Shown here piece by piece: positions 46,903 through 55,884 of a stretch of DNA of 64,000 nucleotides. Both the position numbers and the translations under genes were made by a program. The notes below the pieces were generated by a model that was not told the origin of the DNA, ran no database searches, and worked only from the letters and a program-made list of their open reading frames with translations. This DNA comes from Neisseria canis (GTDB lineage Bacteria; Pseudomonadota; Gammaproteobacteria; Burkholderiales; Neisseriaceae), in the NCBI RefSeq assembly GCF_900636765.1, contig NZ_LR134313.1, positions 2,505,390-2,569,389 on the forward strand, in the 5' to 3' direction. Position 1 is the stretch's first letter. The number at the start of each line of letters is the position of its first letter.

Positions 46903-47712
46903 ATGCAAAACAAAACCGCTCTATTTGCCGTTTGCGCCCTACTCCTTTCCACAGCAACACAAGCCCACCGAGTGTGGGTGGAAACCGCGCATACCCACGG
47001 CGGGGAAATCCTGAAAGCCGAATTGGGCTACGGCGAATTTCCCGATATGGAACCGATTGCCAAAGACCGCCTGCATATTTTCAGCAAACCCATGCAGCTT
47101 ATCACCGGCAAAGGTAAAGAAGATTTGGTGCAAAAAGGCCAACATAACTACCAATACCAAAGCAAAAAACCGGTAAAAGACGGCAGCTATCTGGTAACCG
47201 CGGAATACCAGCCCACTTTCTGGTCGAAAAACAAAGCCGGCTGGAAACAGGCCGATATGAAAAAAATGCCTGATGCCGAATATTGCGAACAAACCCGCAT
47301 GTACGGCAAAAATATTGTCAACGTAGGACACGAAAGCGCCGACACCGCCATCATCACCCGCCCGGTCGGCCAGGGCTTGGAAATCGTGCCTTTGGATAAC
47401 CCGGCCAATGTGCATGTGGGCGACAAATTCAAAGTAAAAGTTTTATTCAACGGCGAGCCCTTGCCCAAAGCCACAGTTACCGCCACTTTCGACGGCTTTG
47501 ACACCAGCGACCGCAGCAAATCGCATAAAGTGGAAGCGCAAGCTTTCTCAGACATAACCGGCGATGACGGCACGGTAAACATTATTCCACTGCGTCAAGG
47601 TTTCTGGAAAGCCAGCGTGGAGCATAAAACCGATTACCCCGATCAAAAAGTCTGCCAGAAACTGGCCAGCTACACCACAATGACTTTCCAAATCGGCCAC
47701 ACCCATCATTAA
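46903..47712 (+). CDS. DUF4198-type periplasmic protein, probably zinc-regulated
   Basis: This 269-residue protein has a Sec signal (MQNKTALFAVCALLLSTATQAH, cleavage after TQA). The mature N-terminus begins with HRVWVETAHTH, the metal-binding-like His cluster of DUF4198/COG5266 proteins, which are often linked to nickel or cobalt uptake. Further features are PVKDGSYLVTAEYQP, a beta-rich C-terminal half (VKVLFNGEPLPKATVTATF) and a terminal HTHH. A perfect Zur box lies upstream, suggesting expression under zinc limitation. A zinc-scavenging role is inferred, not shown. Confidence 0.82.
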   Translation: MQNKTALFAVCALLLSTATQAHRVWVETAHTHGGEILKAELGYGEFPDMEPIAKDRLHIFSKPMQLITGKGKEDLVQKGQHNYQYQSKKPVKDGSYLVTAEYQPTFWSKNKAGWKQADMKKMPDAEYCEQTRMYGKNIVNVGHESADTAIITRPVGQGLEIVPLDNPANVHVGDKFKVKVLFNGEPLPKATVTATFDGFDTSDRSKSHKVEAQAFSDITGDDGTVNIIPLRQGFWKASVEHKTDYPDQKVCQKLASYTTMTFQIGHTHH

Positions 47713-47746
47713 CCGAAAAGCAAGCATACTGCCGATAAACTTAAAA

Positions 47747-47778
47747 AATGCCTGTCTGAATATTTTCAGACAGGCATT
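47747..47778. terminator. DUS-pair hairpin after the DUF4198 gene
   Basis: A canonical pair lies between convergent genes, 35 bases past the stop. Confidence 0.77.
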
Positions 47779-47831
47779 CGTTTATTTAAGCTGTATTTTG
47801 TTTATGCGACATCCCGCAACGTAAGCAAAGC

Positions 47832-48131
47832 TTATTTGCAGGACACGCCTAAAATTTTAGGTTGGTCGTCTTTTGATAATTTGATTTTGCAGCTGGTAGA
47901 AGAAGAGCCGCTTACCACCGCATAGCGGTTGCCGCCTTCATTGCTGCTGCGTATGTTTACAGGTTCTTTCACACCCATCGAAAGCGATGTTCTGGCCAAG
48001 TTTTCAGACAACGCAGCCGGCAAGCCGGACGTATCTTCCGCAATATTAATGGATTTTTCTTTAGACACGGCCATCGGGCTCAGCACCAAAGACAGCACGG
48101 TCAAAAAAACAGTACCTGTGCGTTTGTTCAT
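47832..48131 (-). CDS. Small exported protein of unknown function
   Basis: The 99-residue protein starts at ATG 48131 behind AAGGAATAAA. It has an N-terminal Sec signal (MNKRTGTVFLTVLSLVLSPMAVS) and a mature part of about 76 residues with two cysteines (STSCKIKL and LGVSCK) that probably pair. No family is recognised. A longer in-frame start at 48158 is less likely because it lengthens the signal peptide. It is monocistronic. Confidence 0.6.
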   Translation of the reverse strand: MNKRTGTVFLTVLSLVLSPMAVSKEKSINIAEDTSGLPAALSENLARTSLSMGVKEPVNIRSSNEGGNRYAVVSGSSSTSCKIKLSKDDQPKILGVSCK

Positions 48132-48265
48132 GGTTTTATTCCTTGTTGAGTTGCGCATGACAGCGCAGACAGCTCCAATATAAGGGATAATCTTGAAAAC
48201 AACTGCTTTTTTGCAGATTTTTTACATAAGCACGCTTTAAAGTGTGTCATAAACATACACAAATG

Positions 48266-48302
48266 TATGCCTGTCTGAAACCGATATTTTCAGACAGGCA
48301 TA
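48266..48302. terminator. DUS-pair hairpin
   Basis: A canonical pair with a seven-base loop lies directly behind the 480-residue lipoprotein gene's stop. Confidence 0.77.
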
Positions 48303-48316
48303 ATTCATATCAGAGT

Positions 48317-49759
48317 CTACTTCACCACTTCCTCTTTGATTTCATTTGGATTTTCCGGCGCTTCGATGCTTTCGTCCACTTCATGGTCACCGGCTGCGTT
48401 GTAGCTGTCTGATCCGGAAGGCAATCGGAACGCTTTCATCACCTCAGGGAATTTTACTGTTTTGCTGTTGTCCGGCTTGAATGTAAACACCGGGTTGCCG
48501 AAGCGGTTTAGAGTTATAGCTATTTCAAAATTCAAAGCTTTTTCTTTACCGTTGGTTTGCAGATAACTCCGACGCGCCACAGTGCGGCCTTTGCCGTCTA
48601 AATAAATGCTTTCAACCATGGGGCTGCCGACCATTTTTTCAAAAGCCTCCATGTCATTAACAAGGTTGGAAACACCGTAGTCGTCAACCGTATCGGCAGC
48701 TTCAACCGTTTCTGCGGAAGCTTTCATAGCCGATGCCGCCTCGGTCACTTCAGCCATTTCGTTTTCCAAGGCAGAGCCTGCGTCTTCTAATTTAACACCC
48801 AAAATTTGGGCAACAACCGAACGTACGGTTTGGTAACTTTCCTCAGAAGCGCCTTCTTCCAAACCGGCTTTCTGCATGTGTGTAAACTCATGGTCGAAAT
48901 CCCGGTAAAATGCTTGGTAGAAAGCTTCCAGATTTTCTTTGTTCCAAACAATATCCACTCGGTGTTTTGCGCCTGCTCGTTTGCCGAATTCATCCATCTC
49001 TGCCGCTTTGTAAGCTTCCGGCGGTACGGCTTTATAAGCTGTATAACTGGCTTTTACAAGCGCCTTCAAAGTGGTTTTCAACGGAATATTTTTCTTTTCC
49101 ACATCGCTCCAGGCAAACTTTATCGGCTGTTCGGTTAAACGCTCAACCAATTCTTTGTCTTTAATGAAAATACTCATAATCGTCGGAACGGTTGCCGGCA
49201 TATCAATCGTAGCCGTCATATTTTTTCCGTCCAACAAAATAGGCATTTTCATACTGCTGTATTCGTTTTTATTATTGTTAATAAATTCGGGAATCAATTC
49301 GATTTTTTGTTGGCGCAAATCAACCGCACCATTCATACGCAGCTGCATATTTTGTATGTATTTGGTTATGGCCGGATATTCCTGTGCCAAGTCAGCAGCC
49401 TTGCCGCCCCAGTTACCTTCTTCAACTTTGGAATAAAGGTTATATTCTTCATATTCAGCCTGCTCGGATGATTCGGCCTTTGCCTCTCCGGCTGTATCGG
49501 CATTGCCGACCGCTTCAGCTTTCTCCCCGCTTTCCTTCTCGCGTTTCTTCTCGGCCTCGGCAGCCACTTGCGGCGCCACGCCTTTATCCTTATCACTTAG
49601 AAAAGTATAAGCTTTACTTTCAAAATTGTAACTGTAATCTTTGCTTAAACTGCGGTCGACAGAAATTCCCACCATTTCATGCGGCGCTTTACCGTCCAAC
49701 GTGCTGCATGCGCTCAAGCCGAAAGCAGCTACGGCTACCGCCAACAAAGTCTTCTTCAT
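48317..49759 (-). CDS. Large hypothetical lipoprotein
   Basis: The 480-residue product has a lipoprotein signal (MKKTLLAVAVAAFGLSACS, lipobox LSAC, Cys18). The early mature part is low-complexity and charged (EAEKKREKESGEKAEAVGNA, about residues 67-110). The rest is mixed alpha/beta with acidic C-terminal residues. There is no second cysteine after the lipobox and no recognised domain. An FDHEFTHMQ segment near residue 290 resembles a HExxH-type pattern but reads HEFTH; see the findings. It is divergent from the reductase gene. Confidence 0.75.
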   Translation of the reverse strand: MKKTLLAVAVAAFGLSACSTLDGKAPHEMVGISVDRSLSKDYSYNFESKAYTFLSDKDKGVAPQVAAEAEKKREKESGEKAEAVGNADTAGEAKAESSEQAEYEEYNLYSKVEEGNWGGKAADLAQEYPAITKYIQNMQLRMNGAVDLRQQKIELIPEFINNNKNEYSSMKMPILLDGKNMTATIDMPATVPTIMSIFIKDKELVERLTEQPIKFAWSDVEKKNIPLKTTLKALVKASYTAYKAVPPEAYKAAEMDEFGKRAGAKHRVDIVWNKENLEAFYQAFYRDFDHEFTHMQKAGLEEGASEESYQTVRSVVAQILGVKLEDAGSALENEMAEVTEAASAMKASAETVEAADTVDDYGVSNLVNDMEAFEKMVGSPMVESIYLDGKGRTVARRSYLQTNGKEKALNFEIAITLNRFGNPVFTFKPDNSKTVKFPEVMKAFRLPSGSDSYNAAGDHEVDESIEAPENPNEIKEEVVK

Positions 49760-49881
49760 AACTTTTTCACCCTTTTTTGTTAAATTAGTTTAATTTTTTC
49801 AAAATTGGATTATGCCCGAATTCTTTATTTCCTGCAAAATTTCGCTATAATCCTGCTAACCGACACACACTTTTTATAAAA

Positions 49882-50892
49882 ATGACACAAACCGTTACCC
49901 TTTCCGGAAGCTCAATCAGCTTTTCCGTTGATGAAAACGAATCCATCTTAAGCGCGGCCAAACGCCAAAGCCTCAATCTGCCCCATTCATGCCAGAACGG
50001 TATCTGCGGCCAGTGTAAAGCCGAAGTTATGAGCGGCAACGCCGTTCAGGGCGGGCACGCAGAGCAGGCTTTAACCGCAGAGGAACAGGCCGCCGGCAAA
50101 ATTCTGATGTGCTGCTCAACCGCGCAAAGCGATTTGGTGTTGAATATTCCCGGCTTCGATGCAGACACCCCGCCCGTACGCACCCTGCCGGCGCGCGTAA
50201 ATTCGGTAGACTGTATCCACGATGTCGCCATTGTCACGCTTGCTTTGCCCAAAGCGCCGCCTTTTTCATTCTACTCCGGCCAATACATTGATATTCTTCT
50301 GAAAAACAACCACATAAGAAGCTACTCCATTGCCAGCCCTGCCAGCCGGCCCGATACGTTGGAGCTGCATATCCGCCGCCGTGAAAACGGTTTGTTTTCA
50401 AATATGCTGTTTGGTGAATCCCCCGTGGTAAAAACCGGAGCCGTTATGCGGATACGCGCGCCTTTAGGCAGCTTTACCCTGCGCAAAAACAGCTCGGCGC
50501 CTTTACTCTTATTGGCTACAGGCACAGGCTTTGCGCCGATTAAAAGCATCCTGCAACACTTGGTCGAACACGATAGCAGGCGCGATGTTCATTTTTACTG
50601 GGGCGCCAGATATGAAGCAGACATCTACCAAGCCGATGTTGCCGCCGAATTGGTAAGCCGCCTGCCCAACGGCCGTTTTACACAAGTATTATCGCGCCCG
50701 CACGACGGTTGGCAGGGAAAAACCGGCTATATCCAGCACCATATTTTGGCAGACTACCCTGATTTGTCGGCTCATGAAGTGTATGCCTGCGGCTCTCCCG
50801 CTATGATTGAAGCCGTGCAACAGCAATGCGAAACCCGGCAAAACCTGCCGCGCGAATCTTTTTTCTCTGATGCTTTTTCGCCATCCCATTAA
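49882..50892 (+). CDS. Ferredoxin-NAD(P)H reductase, CDP-6-deoxyglucoseen reductase-like
   Basis: This 336-residue electron-transfer flavoprotein has an N-terminal plant-type [2Fe-2S] ferredoxin domain with CQNGICGQC near residues 37-45 and a fourth Cys in LMCCS near 75. An FAD-binding domain with IRSYSIASPA near 145 (RxYS motif) follows. Then comes a NAD(P)H domain with LLLLATGTGFAPIKSIL near 210 and a YACGSPAMIEAV segment. The layout matches AscD/E3 and phenol-hydroxylase reductases. In Neisseria such genes are annotated as CDP-6-deoxy-delta-3,4-glucoseen reductase, but no dideoxysugar genes are nearby, so the partner is unknown. Confidence 0.85.
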   Translation: MTQTVTLSGSSISFSVDENESILSAAKRQSLNLPHSCQNGICGQCKAEVMSGNAVQGGHAEQALTAEEQAAGKILMCCSTAQSDLVLNIPGFDADTPPVRTLPARVNSVDCIHDVAIVTLALPKAPPFSFYSGQYIDILLKNNHIRSYSIASPASRPDTLELHIRRRENGLFSNMLFGESPVVKTGAVMRIRAPLGSFTLRKNSSAPLLLLATGTGFAPIKSILQHLVEHDSRRDVHFYWGARYEADIYQADVAAELVSRLPNGRFTQVLSRPHDGWQGKTGYIQHHILADYPDLSAHEVYACGSPAMIEAVQQQCETRQNLPRESFFSDAFSPSH

Positions 50893-50926
50893 GGTTTTGC
50901 TGTTTAGGCAAAGCTTGAAGCCATAT

Positions 50927-50969
50927 AACCAATGCCTGTCTGAAAAAACATTTCAGACAGGCATTGGTT
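50927..50969. terminator. DUS-pair hairpin with long stem
   Basis: A 19-bp perfect stem (AACCAATGCCTGTCTGAAA) with a five-base loop lies 34 bases past the reductase stop. Confidence 0.8.
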
Positions 50970-51082
50970 ATCCAGTAGTCAAACCATATGGTTAGTAGCG
51001 AATACAAATACGCCATACTCATTCAAATCAAATATAGCAAATGAAGCTTTGTCATTTGATTCGCTACATCATCCCGTGAGCT

Positions 51083-52129
51083 TTATTCTTGCGGCTCCTC
51101 ACCATCGGTTTCATCAATCTTACCTTCCGTAATCTGCACGGTAGTGCCGGCTTTTTCACGGATTTTGCGGTCGATTTCATCGGCAACTTCCGGATTTTCT
51201 TTCAGCCAAACACGCACATTGTCTTTACCTTGGCCTATTTTTGCACCATTGTAGGCATACCAAGCGCCTGATTTCTCGACAATGTCGTATTTCACGCCCA
51301 AGTCTATCAATTCCCCTTCCCAGCTCACACCTTCGCCATACATGATATCGAACTCAGCTTGACGGAAAGGCGGCGCAACTTTGTTTTTAATCACTTTTAC
51401 TTTGGTTTCATTACCCAAAATGTCTTCGCCTTTTTTAATCTGGCCGGTGCGGCGGATATCCAAGCGCACGGAAGCATAGAATTTCAATGCATTACCGCCG
51501 GTTGTGGTTTCAGGGCTGCCGAACATCACACCGATTTTCATGCGGATTTGGTTGATGAACACCACAAGCGTATTGGTTTTTTTGATATGGCCGGTCAGTT
51601 TGCGCAAAGCCTGGCTCATCAGGCGGGCATGCAGGCCGACGTGGCTGTCGCCCATTTCGCCTTCAATTTCAGCTTTAGGAACCAGTGCTGCCACAGAATC
51701 GATAACCACCATATCTACGCCGCCGCTGCGCACCAACATATCGCAGATTTCCAATGCCTGCTCGCCCGTGTCCGGCTGTGAAACCAATAAGTCTTCCACT
51801 TTCACACCAAGCTTGCGGGCATAAATCGGATCAAACGCATTTTCGGCATCGATAAAAGCGCACACGCCGCCGTTTTTTTGACATTGTGCAATGGTTTCCA
51901 AGCAAAGTGTGGTTTTGCCTGAAGATTCGGGGCCGTAGATTTCTACGATGCGGCCGCGCGGCAGGCCGCCTACGCCCAAAGCCAAATCCAAGCCCAGCGA
52001 GCCGGTGGAGATAACTTCCAGATTTTCGTCTTGATGGCTGCCGTCCATCTTCATGATGGAGCCTTTACCGAAGTTTTTTTCAATTTGCGCGAGCGCGGCA
52101 GCAAGGGCTTTGCTTTTTTCGTCTGACAT
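51083..52129 (-). CDS. recA: Recombinase A
   Basis: The 348-residue protein shows Walker [10 protein letters not shown] near residue 66, [20 protein letters not shown] near 140, loop L2 [20 protein letters not shown] near 195, and an acidic C-terminal tail (TDGEEPQE). RecA drives homologous recombination, including transformation by DUS-marked DNA. No SOS (LexA) box is seen upstream, in line with Neisseria lacking a classical SOS system. A strong inverted repeat separates it from hemO. Confidence 0.98.
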   Translation of the reverse strand: MSDEKSKALAAALAQIEKNFGKGSIMKMDGSHQDENLEVISTGSLGLDLALGVGGLPRGRIVEIYGPESSGKTTLCLETIAQCQKNGGVCAFIDAENAFDPIYARKLGVKVEDLLVSQPDTGEQALEICDMLVRSGGVDMVVIDSVAALVPKAEIEGEMGDSHVGLHARLMSQALRKLTGHIKKTNTLVVFINQIRMKIGVMFGSPETTTGGNALKFYASVRLDIRRTGQIKKGEDILGNETKVKVIKNKVAPPFRQAEFDIMYGEGVSWEGELIDLGVKYDIVEKSGAWYAYNGAKIGQGKDNVRVWLKENPEVADEIDRKIREKAGTTVQITEGKIDETDGEEPQE

Positions 52130-52221
52130 AGTGTTCTCGTATGAAAATTCGTGTAGTAAAAATCCCGTAAATTATCGCATATCCTCGCTTGCTTGGCATG
52201 GGTTTTTAGCCCGGGCAATAT

Positions 52222-52283
52222 TTGAGCCGGTAAAAGTGCCTCAAGTCCCACAAGTGAGCTTTGCAGCACTTTTACCGGCTCAA
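52222..52283. repeat. 18-bp inverted repeat between hemO and recA
   Basis: Arms TTGAGCCGGTAAAAGTGC (52222-52239) and their exact complement (52266-52283) flank 26 bases that hold a smaller CTCA/TGAG stem. A third partial copy (AAAAGTGCCAAGCCGGTTAA) lies at about 52302-52321, overlapping the hemO stop. No T-run follows, so termination is uncertain. Confidence 0.8.
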
Positions 52284-52315
52284 TATCGGCAAAATTTATA
52301 AAAGTGCCAAGCCGG

Positions 52316-52924
52316 TTAAGCTTGTGCCGAAGCTTCCGCGCCTGCCGGTAAGCCAAAGATTTCGCGCAGAATCACTTTATAAAAAGCAAATGCTTCGCGG
52401 GCGCCTTCAATGGCTTCCGCTTGCGCAGTTTCGCTCAAGCCAAGATTGTTTAGATGTTGGCGGAATTCACGCCAGTGTTTGCCGCGGCCATCAGGATGCG
52501 CATCCAAGTGGCGTGCTCCTCTATTCTCGTCAAAACCCAATTGCTCTTTGGCATCTTTGAACAAGAATGCCGCACCCAAATTGGAACCTTCCGCACAATA
52601 AAGCCAACCCACGGCTTTGTTGCCTTCCGGTTTAGGCAATTCGCCTGCGTAAACATAAGCCTCACGCTCTAAATCCACCAAGTCCTGTACCACGGCATCA
52701 TAGCGCGCCATACCTGCCAAATCGGGAATGGATTTATTTAATTCTGGATCTTTGTAGATACCGTCTACGATCTTGTGGAATACCGATTGCAGATTAAGAA
52801 ATTTCACGTAGTTTTCCGTGTCTGCAAAAGGCTTTACCGACATAACCAGATTATCCACGCTGTCGTGGATGGTGCGGGTATCTTCTTTCAGCCTTTCGGC
52901 AAAAGTTTTGGCTTCGTTAGTCAT
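52316..52924 (-). CDS. hemO: Heme oxygenase HemO
   Basis: This 202-residue haem oxygenase has RTIHDSVDNLV near residue 20 (proximal His). VGWLYCAEGSNLGAAFLFKDA near 108 corresponds to the distal helix glycines, and HLDAHPDGRGKHWREF is as in the neisserial enzyme. It opens the haem ring to release iron, CO and biliverdin in the cytoplasm. ATG 52924 behind AAGGAAAC is preferred over the in-frame ATG at 52966. It follows hmbR on the same strand, the reverse of the hemO-hmbR order I recall from N. meningitidis. Confidence 0.92.
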   Translation of the reverse strand: MTNEAKTFAERLKEDTRTIHDSVDNLVMSVKPFADTENYVKFLNLQSVFHKIVDGIYKDPELNKSIPDLAGMARYDAVVQDLVDLEREAYVYAGELPKPEGNKAVGWLYCAEGSNLGAAFLFKDAKEQLGFDENRGARHLDAHPDGRGKHWREFRQHLNNLGLSETAQAEAIEGAREAFAFYKVILREIFGLPAGAEASAQA

Positions 52925-52983
52925 AGTTGTTTCCTTATTAAAATGATATTCATCTGAATTTAACATGTTTACATAAAGCGGTT

Positions 52984-53016
52984 TTCAGACAGGCATGTAA
53001 AGAATGCCTGTCTGAA
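52984..53016. repeat. Inverted DUS pair in reverse order between hmbR and hemO
   Basis: TTCAGACAGGCAT is followed after seven bases by ATGCCTGTCTGAA, so the stem is built with the ATG ends at the loop. It lies behind the hmbR stop and before hemO and could attenuate read-through. Confidence 0.7.
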
Positions 53017-53053
53017 GCTTAGCCAGAGGCTTACATATCAGCTGAATGTATCA

Positions 53054-55381
53054 TTAGAATTTGTATTCCAAAGATACCGCATAGTTCCGACCGGGAGCAT
53101 AGAAACGCTCAAGTCCTTTGCCTTTATCATCTACAGTATTGGTTGTACTCGGGCTAATTTCATTCAAACCGCGCATGGTATCCCAAGTGTTATATTTTCG
53201 ATTGAAAACATTGTAAACACCGGCCCGTAGTATCAAATTCTTGTTGGGGCGGACATAACCGTAAACATCAAATACCGCTGCCGATTTGTTCAGCCACTGA
53301 TAGATCAACAGCTCCGGATCACTATAACTTCTGGTTCGAAAATTATAACGGTGTTTCCAGTATTTGGTATCTTCTGCTTTTTTCGCCCGTGTGTAGGTTA
53401 GGCGGTTGAAAATACCCCATTTCCCATCCGGTTGTTCATAATCCAAGCCCACAATACCTTTCAAAGGCTGAATTGACAGCAAGCTGGCACCGTTGGATAG
53501 CTTACCCCTGCTGTATCCTAAACCTCCGACAAGTTTCAAACCTTTAACGGCAGGCATCCATTCGCCTAGGTTCAATTGGCCTTTCACTTCAATACCGCGC
53601 ACTTTGGCCTTATCCAAATTAACCATTTGCTGAACAGGTGTTTGTATAGTCTTTGTACAAAACCCCAAAGATTCAAAATAATCATCACAATAAGGGTTAG
53701 TATTTTCTATAATATTTTCCTGTTCAAACAAGAAATTACGGTAATTGGTTTGGTACAGGTTTACATCCAACGCACCTTTATCGTTCTTGCTCTCTAAAAA
53801 TAAAGTGTGGGTTAAGCTGCGTTCTGCTTTCAAATTTGGATTTTGACGCCAAGTACCCGCATAATTTTCAAAAGAAAAATACATTTCTGATGCAGTAGGC
53901 ACACGGTAGCCGCTGGCTAAATGGTATCCGGTACGCCAAGTTTGATTCATCTGCGCATTCAAGCCCAAAGTGCCGCTCCAACCTGTGAATGTCGTAGCAG
54001 AAAGAGGCTCTTGATTACAAGTGGTGCAAGGCAAAATAAACGGCAGAGGCTTCACACGGGTATGGTCGTAGCGTACGCCGATATGTCCGGAGAATCTGTC
54101 GTTCCAGCTAATGTCATCCAACAAAGAAAAGCCGTATTGCGTAGTTTTGCTTGGATTTTGAATACTGTATTTTTTATCCAAACCAAATTTATTTGTGTCA
54201 TGGTTGTTATTTTTAAAATCATTCCTCGCCACAAATGTTTTAAATCTTAATGTATGGCTGCCCAAAAAATCGAAGGGCTGACTATCCATCCGCAAAGAAA
54301 TACGCTTGAATTGAGTGTACATTTTGCGATTTTTATGTTCAAAAGGCTCTTCTTTGCCGATAGGATCGAAGTTGCTGTCATACAAAAACGAACCATTATG
54401 CGTTAAAGCGCCTACTTCAGTGTTTGAATAGTCTGCTTCTGTTCTCAAGAAAGCCAAACGGCCAGAATTCGGTTGGTATTCGTAATATACATTTGCATTT
54501 ACCCTTTTATGGGTATCATCCGCTTCCCGCCAACCAGAAAGCACATAAGAGCGTTCATCTACATAATTACTTCCATGCTGCCCGTTAACAGCAATACCGG
54601 CTCGGTGGTTATCATTGAATTGATAACCCAATTTGGCCAAATAACTGTTATAGCGGTGTGTGGCAGGATCAGGCACACCGCTGTCATTTCCATAAGTGGC
54701 AGGGCCGTAGCCTCTGCTTTTCAGTTCATGGCCGTACCGGTGCGAATACAACACAACCGCATCCGCTTTTTCACCCAGAAAACCGGCACCCATGGTTTTT
54801 ACCCATTCGCGGTTTTTCGTAGCATACGCACCGCGGATCATCGCCCCGAAGCTATTGTCCGGCAACACAATATCTTCCGCACTTAAAGTGCGGTAATTCA
54901 CGCCGCCACCCAAATAACCGCTACCTGAATTAAAAGAATCCGAGCCTTTTACAACATCAATGTTGTTAACCAATTCGGAATCAATGGTTAAGCGTGAAGA
55001 GTTAAAGTTTCCATAACGGGAATAAAGCGAGTTTTCTTGAAAATCAGGAACGCTCACGCCATCCACACTCACGCCTACGCGGTTGCCCTCCACTCCGCGC
55101 ATTGCAAAGCCTTTCAAGTGGCGGCCATTGTCTGCGATGCCTACATCTGTGGAGTAACGCACCAAATCGCGTGTATCCCGAATCATTTCGTTATCAATAT
55201 CTTTACGGGTTTTACGCTCAGTAGTTACCTGTCCTTGGCGCTTCCCCTTAACAGTTACTGTTTCTACTTCTGTGGTTTCGGCTTGGTTGTTATCCGCAGC
55301 TTCAACTGTGTCTGCATAAGCCGGCATATTGAATGCTATGCCCACCATGGCAGCTATTGGCAATAAGCGAGTTTTCATCAT
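53054..55381 (-). CDS. hmbR: Haemoglobin receptor HmbR (TonB-dependent)
   Basis: This 775-residue outer membrane receptor has a signal peptide (MMKTRLLPIAAMVGIAFNMPAYA) and a TonB box (VETVTVKGKR). The plug domain with DNGRHLKGFAMRGVEGNRV is nearly identical to meningococcal HmbR as I recall it. A 22-strand barrel ends in the family signature NYAVSLEYKF. The FRAP/NPNL-type region appears as NPNLKAERSLTHTL. It extracts haem from haemoglobin. ATG 55381 follows GGA at nine bases; the longer frame begins at TTG. No poly-G phase-variation tract is visible. A Fur-box-like sequence lies upstream. Confidence 0.93.
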   Translation of the reverse strand: MMKTRLLPIAAMVGIAFNMPAYADTVEAADNNQAETTEVETVTVKGKRQGQVTTERKTRKDIDNEMIRDTRDLVRYSTDVGIADNGRHLKGFAMRGVEGNRVGVSVDGVSVPDFQENSLYSRYGNFNSSRLTIDSELVNNIDVVKGSDSFNSGSGYLGGGVNYRTLSAEDIVLPDNSFGAMIRGAYATKNREWVKTMGAGFLGEKADAVVLYSHRYGHELKSRGYGPATYGNDSGVPDPATHRYNSYLAKLGYQFNDNHRAGIAVNGQHGSNYVDERSYVLSGWREADDTHKRVNANVYYEYQPNSGRLAFLRTEADYSNTEVGALTHNGSFLYDSNFDPIGKEEPFEHKNRKMYTQFKRISLRMDSQPFDFLGSHTLRFKTFVARNDFKNNNHDTNKFGLDKKYSIQNPSKTTQYGFSLLDDISWNDRFSGHIGVRYDHTRVKPLPFILPCTTCNQEPLSATTFTGWSGTLGLNAQMNQTWRTGYHLASGYRVPTASEMYFSFENYAGTWRQNPNLKAERSLTHTLFLESKNDKGALDVNLYQTNYRNFLFEQENIIENTNPYCDDYFESLGFCTKTIQTPVQQMVNLDKAKVRGIEVKGQLNLGEWMPAVKGLKLVGGLGYSRGKLSNGASLLSIQPLKGIVGLDYEQPDGKWGIFNRLTYTRAKKAEDTKYWKHRYNFRTRSYSDPELLIYQWLNKSAAVFDVYGYVRPNKNLILRAGVYNVFNRKYNTWDTMRGLNEISPSTTNTVDDKGKGLERFYAPGRNYAVSLEYKF

Positions 55382-55440
55382 TTCAAACAATCCAGATATT
55401 TATACTTCGAATTAAATGATTAATCAAATATTTTATTTAA

Positions 55441-55462
55441 TAATAATAATTCTTATTTATTA
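55441..55462. promoter_or_regulatory. Fur-box-like sequence upstream of hmbR
   Basis: TAATAATAATTCTTATTTAT resembles the NATAAT-N-ATTATN hexamer arrays bound by Fur, about 60-80 bases before the hmbR start. The AT-rich context lowers specificity. Confidence 0.5.
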
Positions 55463-55693
55463 AAATAAATAAAATAATATACATTAATTAAATTTCATGC
55501 GCAAATGTTTTTTTACATTGTTTTGCATAAAAACAACACGCATCAAGGAACTATCACAAAACCTTATAAATATTCGATTTTCCGTCTTCCCATTCGAGAC
55601 AATAAAAATCACACTTTATTTAAGAAGCATCAATTTCCGAACAACGCGTCTTATTGATAAAACCAATATTCGGCAGAAAGCCATAACCGTAAA

Positions 55694-55728
55694 AATGCCT
55701 GTCTGAAACAGGTTTTCAGACAGGCATT
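55694..55728. terminator. DUS-pair hairpin upstream of hmbR / downstream of sit operon
   Basis: A canonical pair with a five-base loop lies 156 bases past the sitD stop. Confidence 0.6.
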
Positions 55729-55884
55729 GGTTTGCTGCGGCTTACTTAGTTCTTATGCAATTAAATGTAAATATTCACTCTCTCTCAAACGGTTTTCAAA
55801 ACAGCCGGCTCTTAACTCGGATTTCCGATTTCAACAACCAGCCGCAGCAAAGCAACCATCAACCGAATTTACTGCACTCGAAGC

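Larger units (their letters stand above)
55382..55884. other. Intergenic region, 503 bases
   Basis: It contains the hmbR promoter and Fur-like site (55441-55462), about 200 AT-rich bases with only short chance frames, a DUS hairpin (55694-55728) and the downstream end of the sit operon. No gene is supported. Confidence 0.6.
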
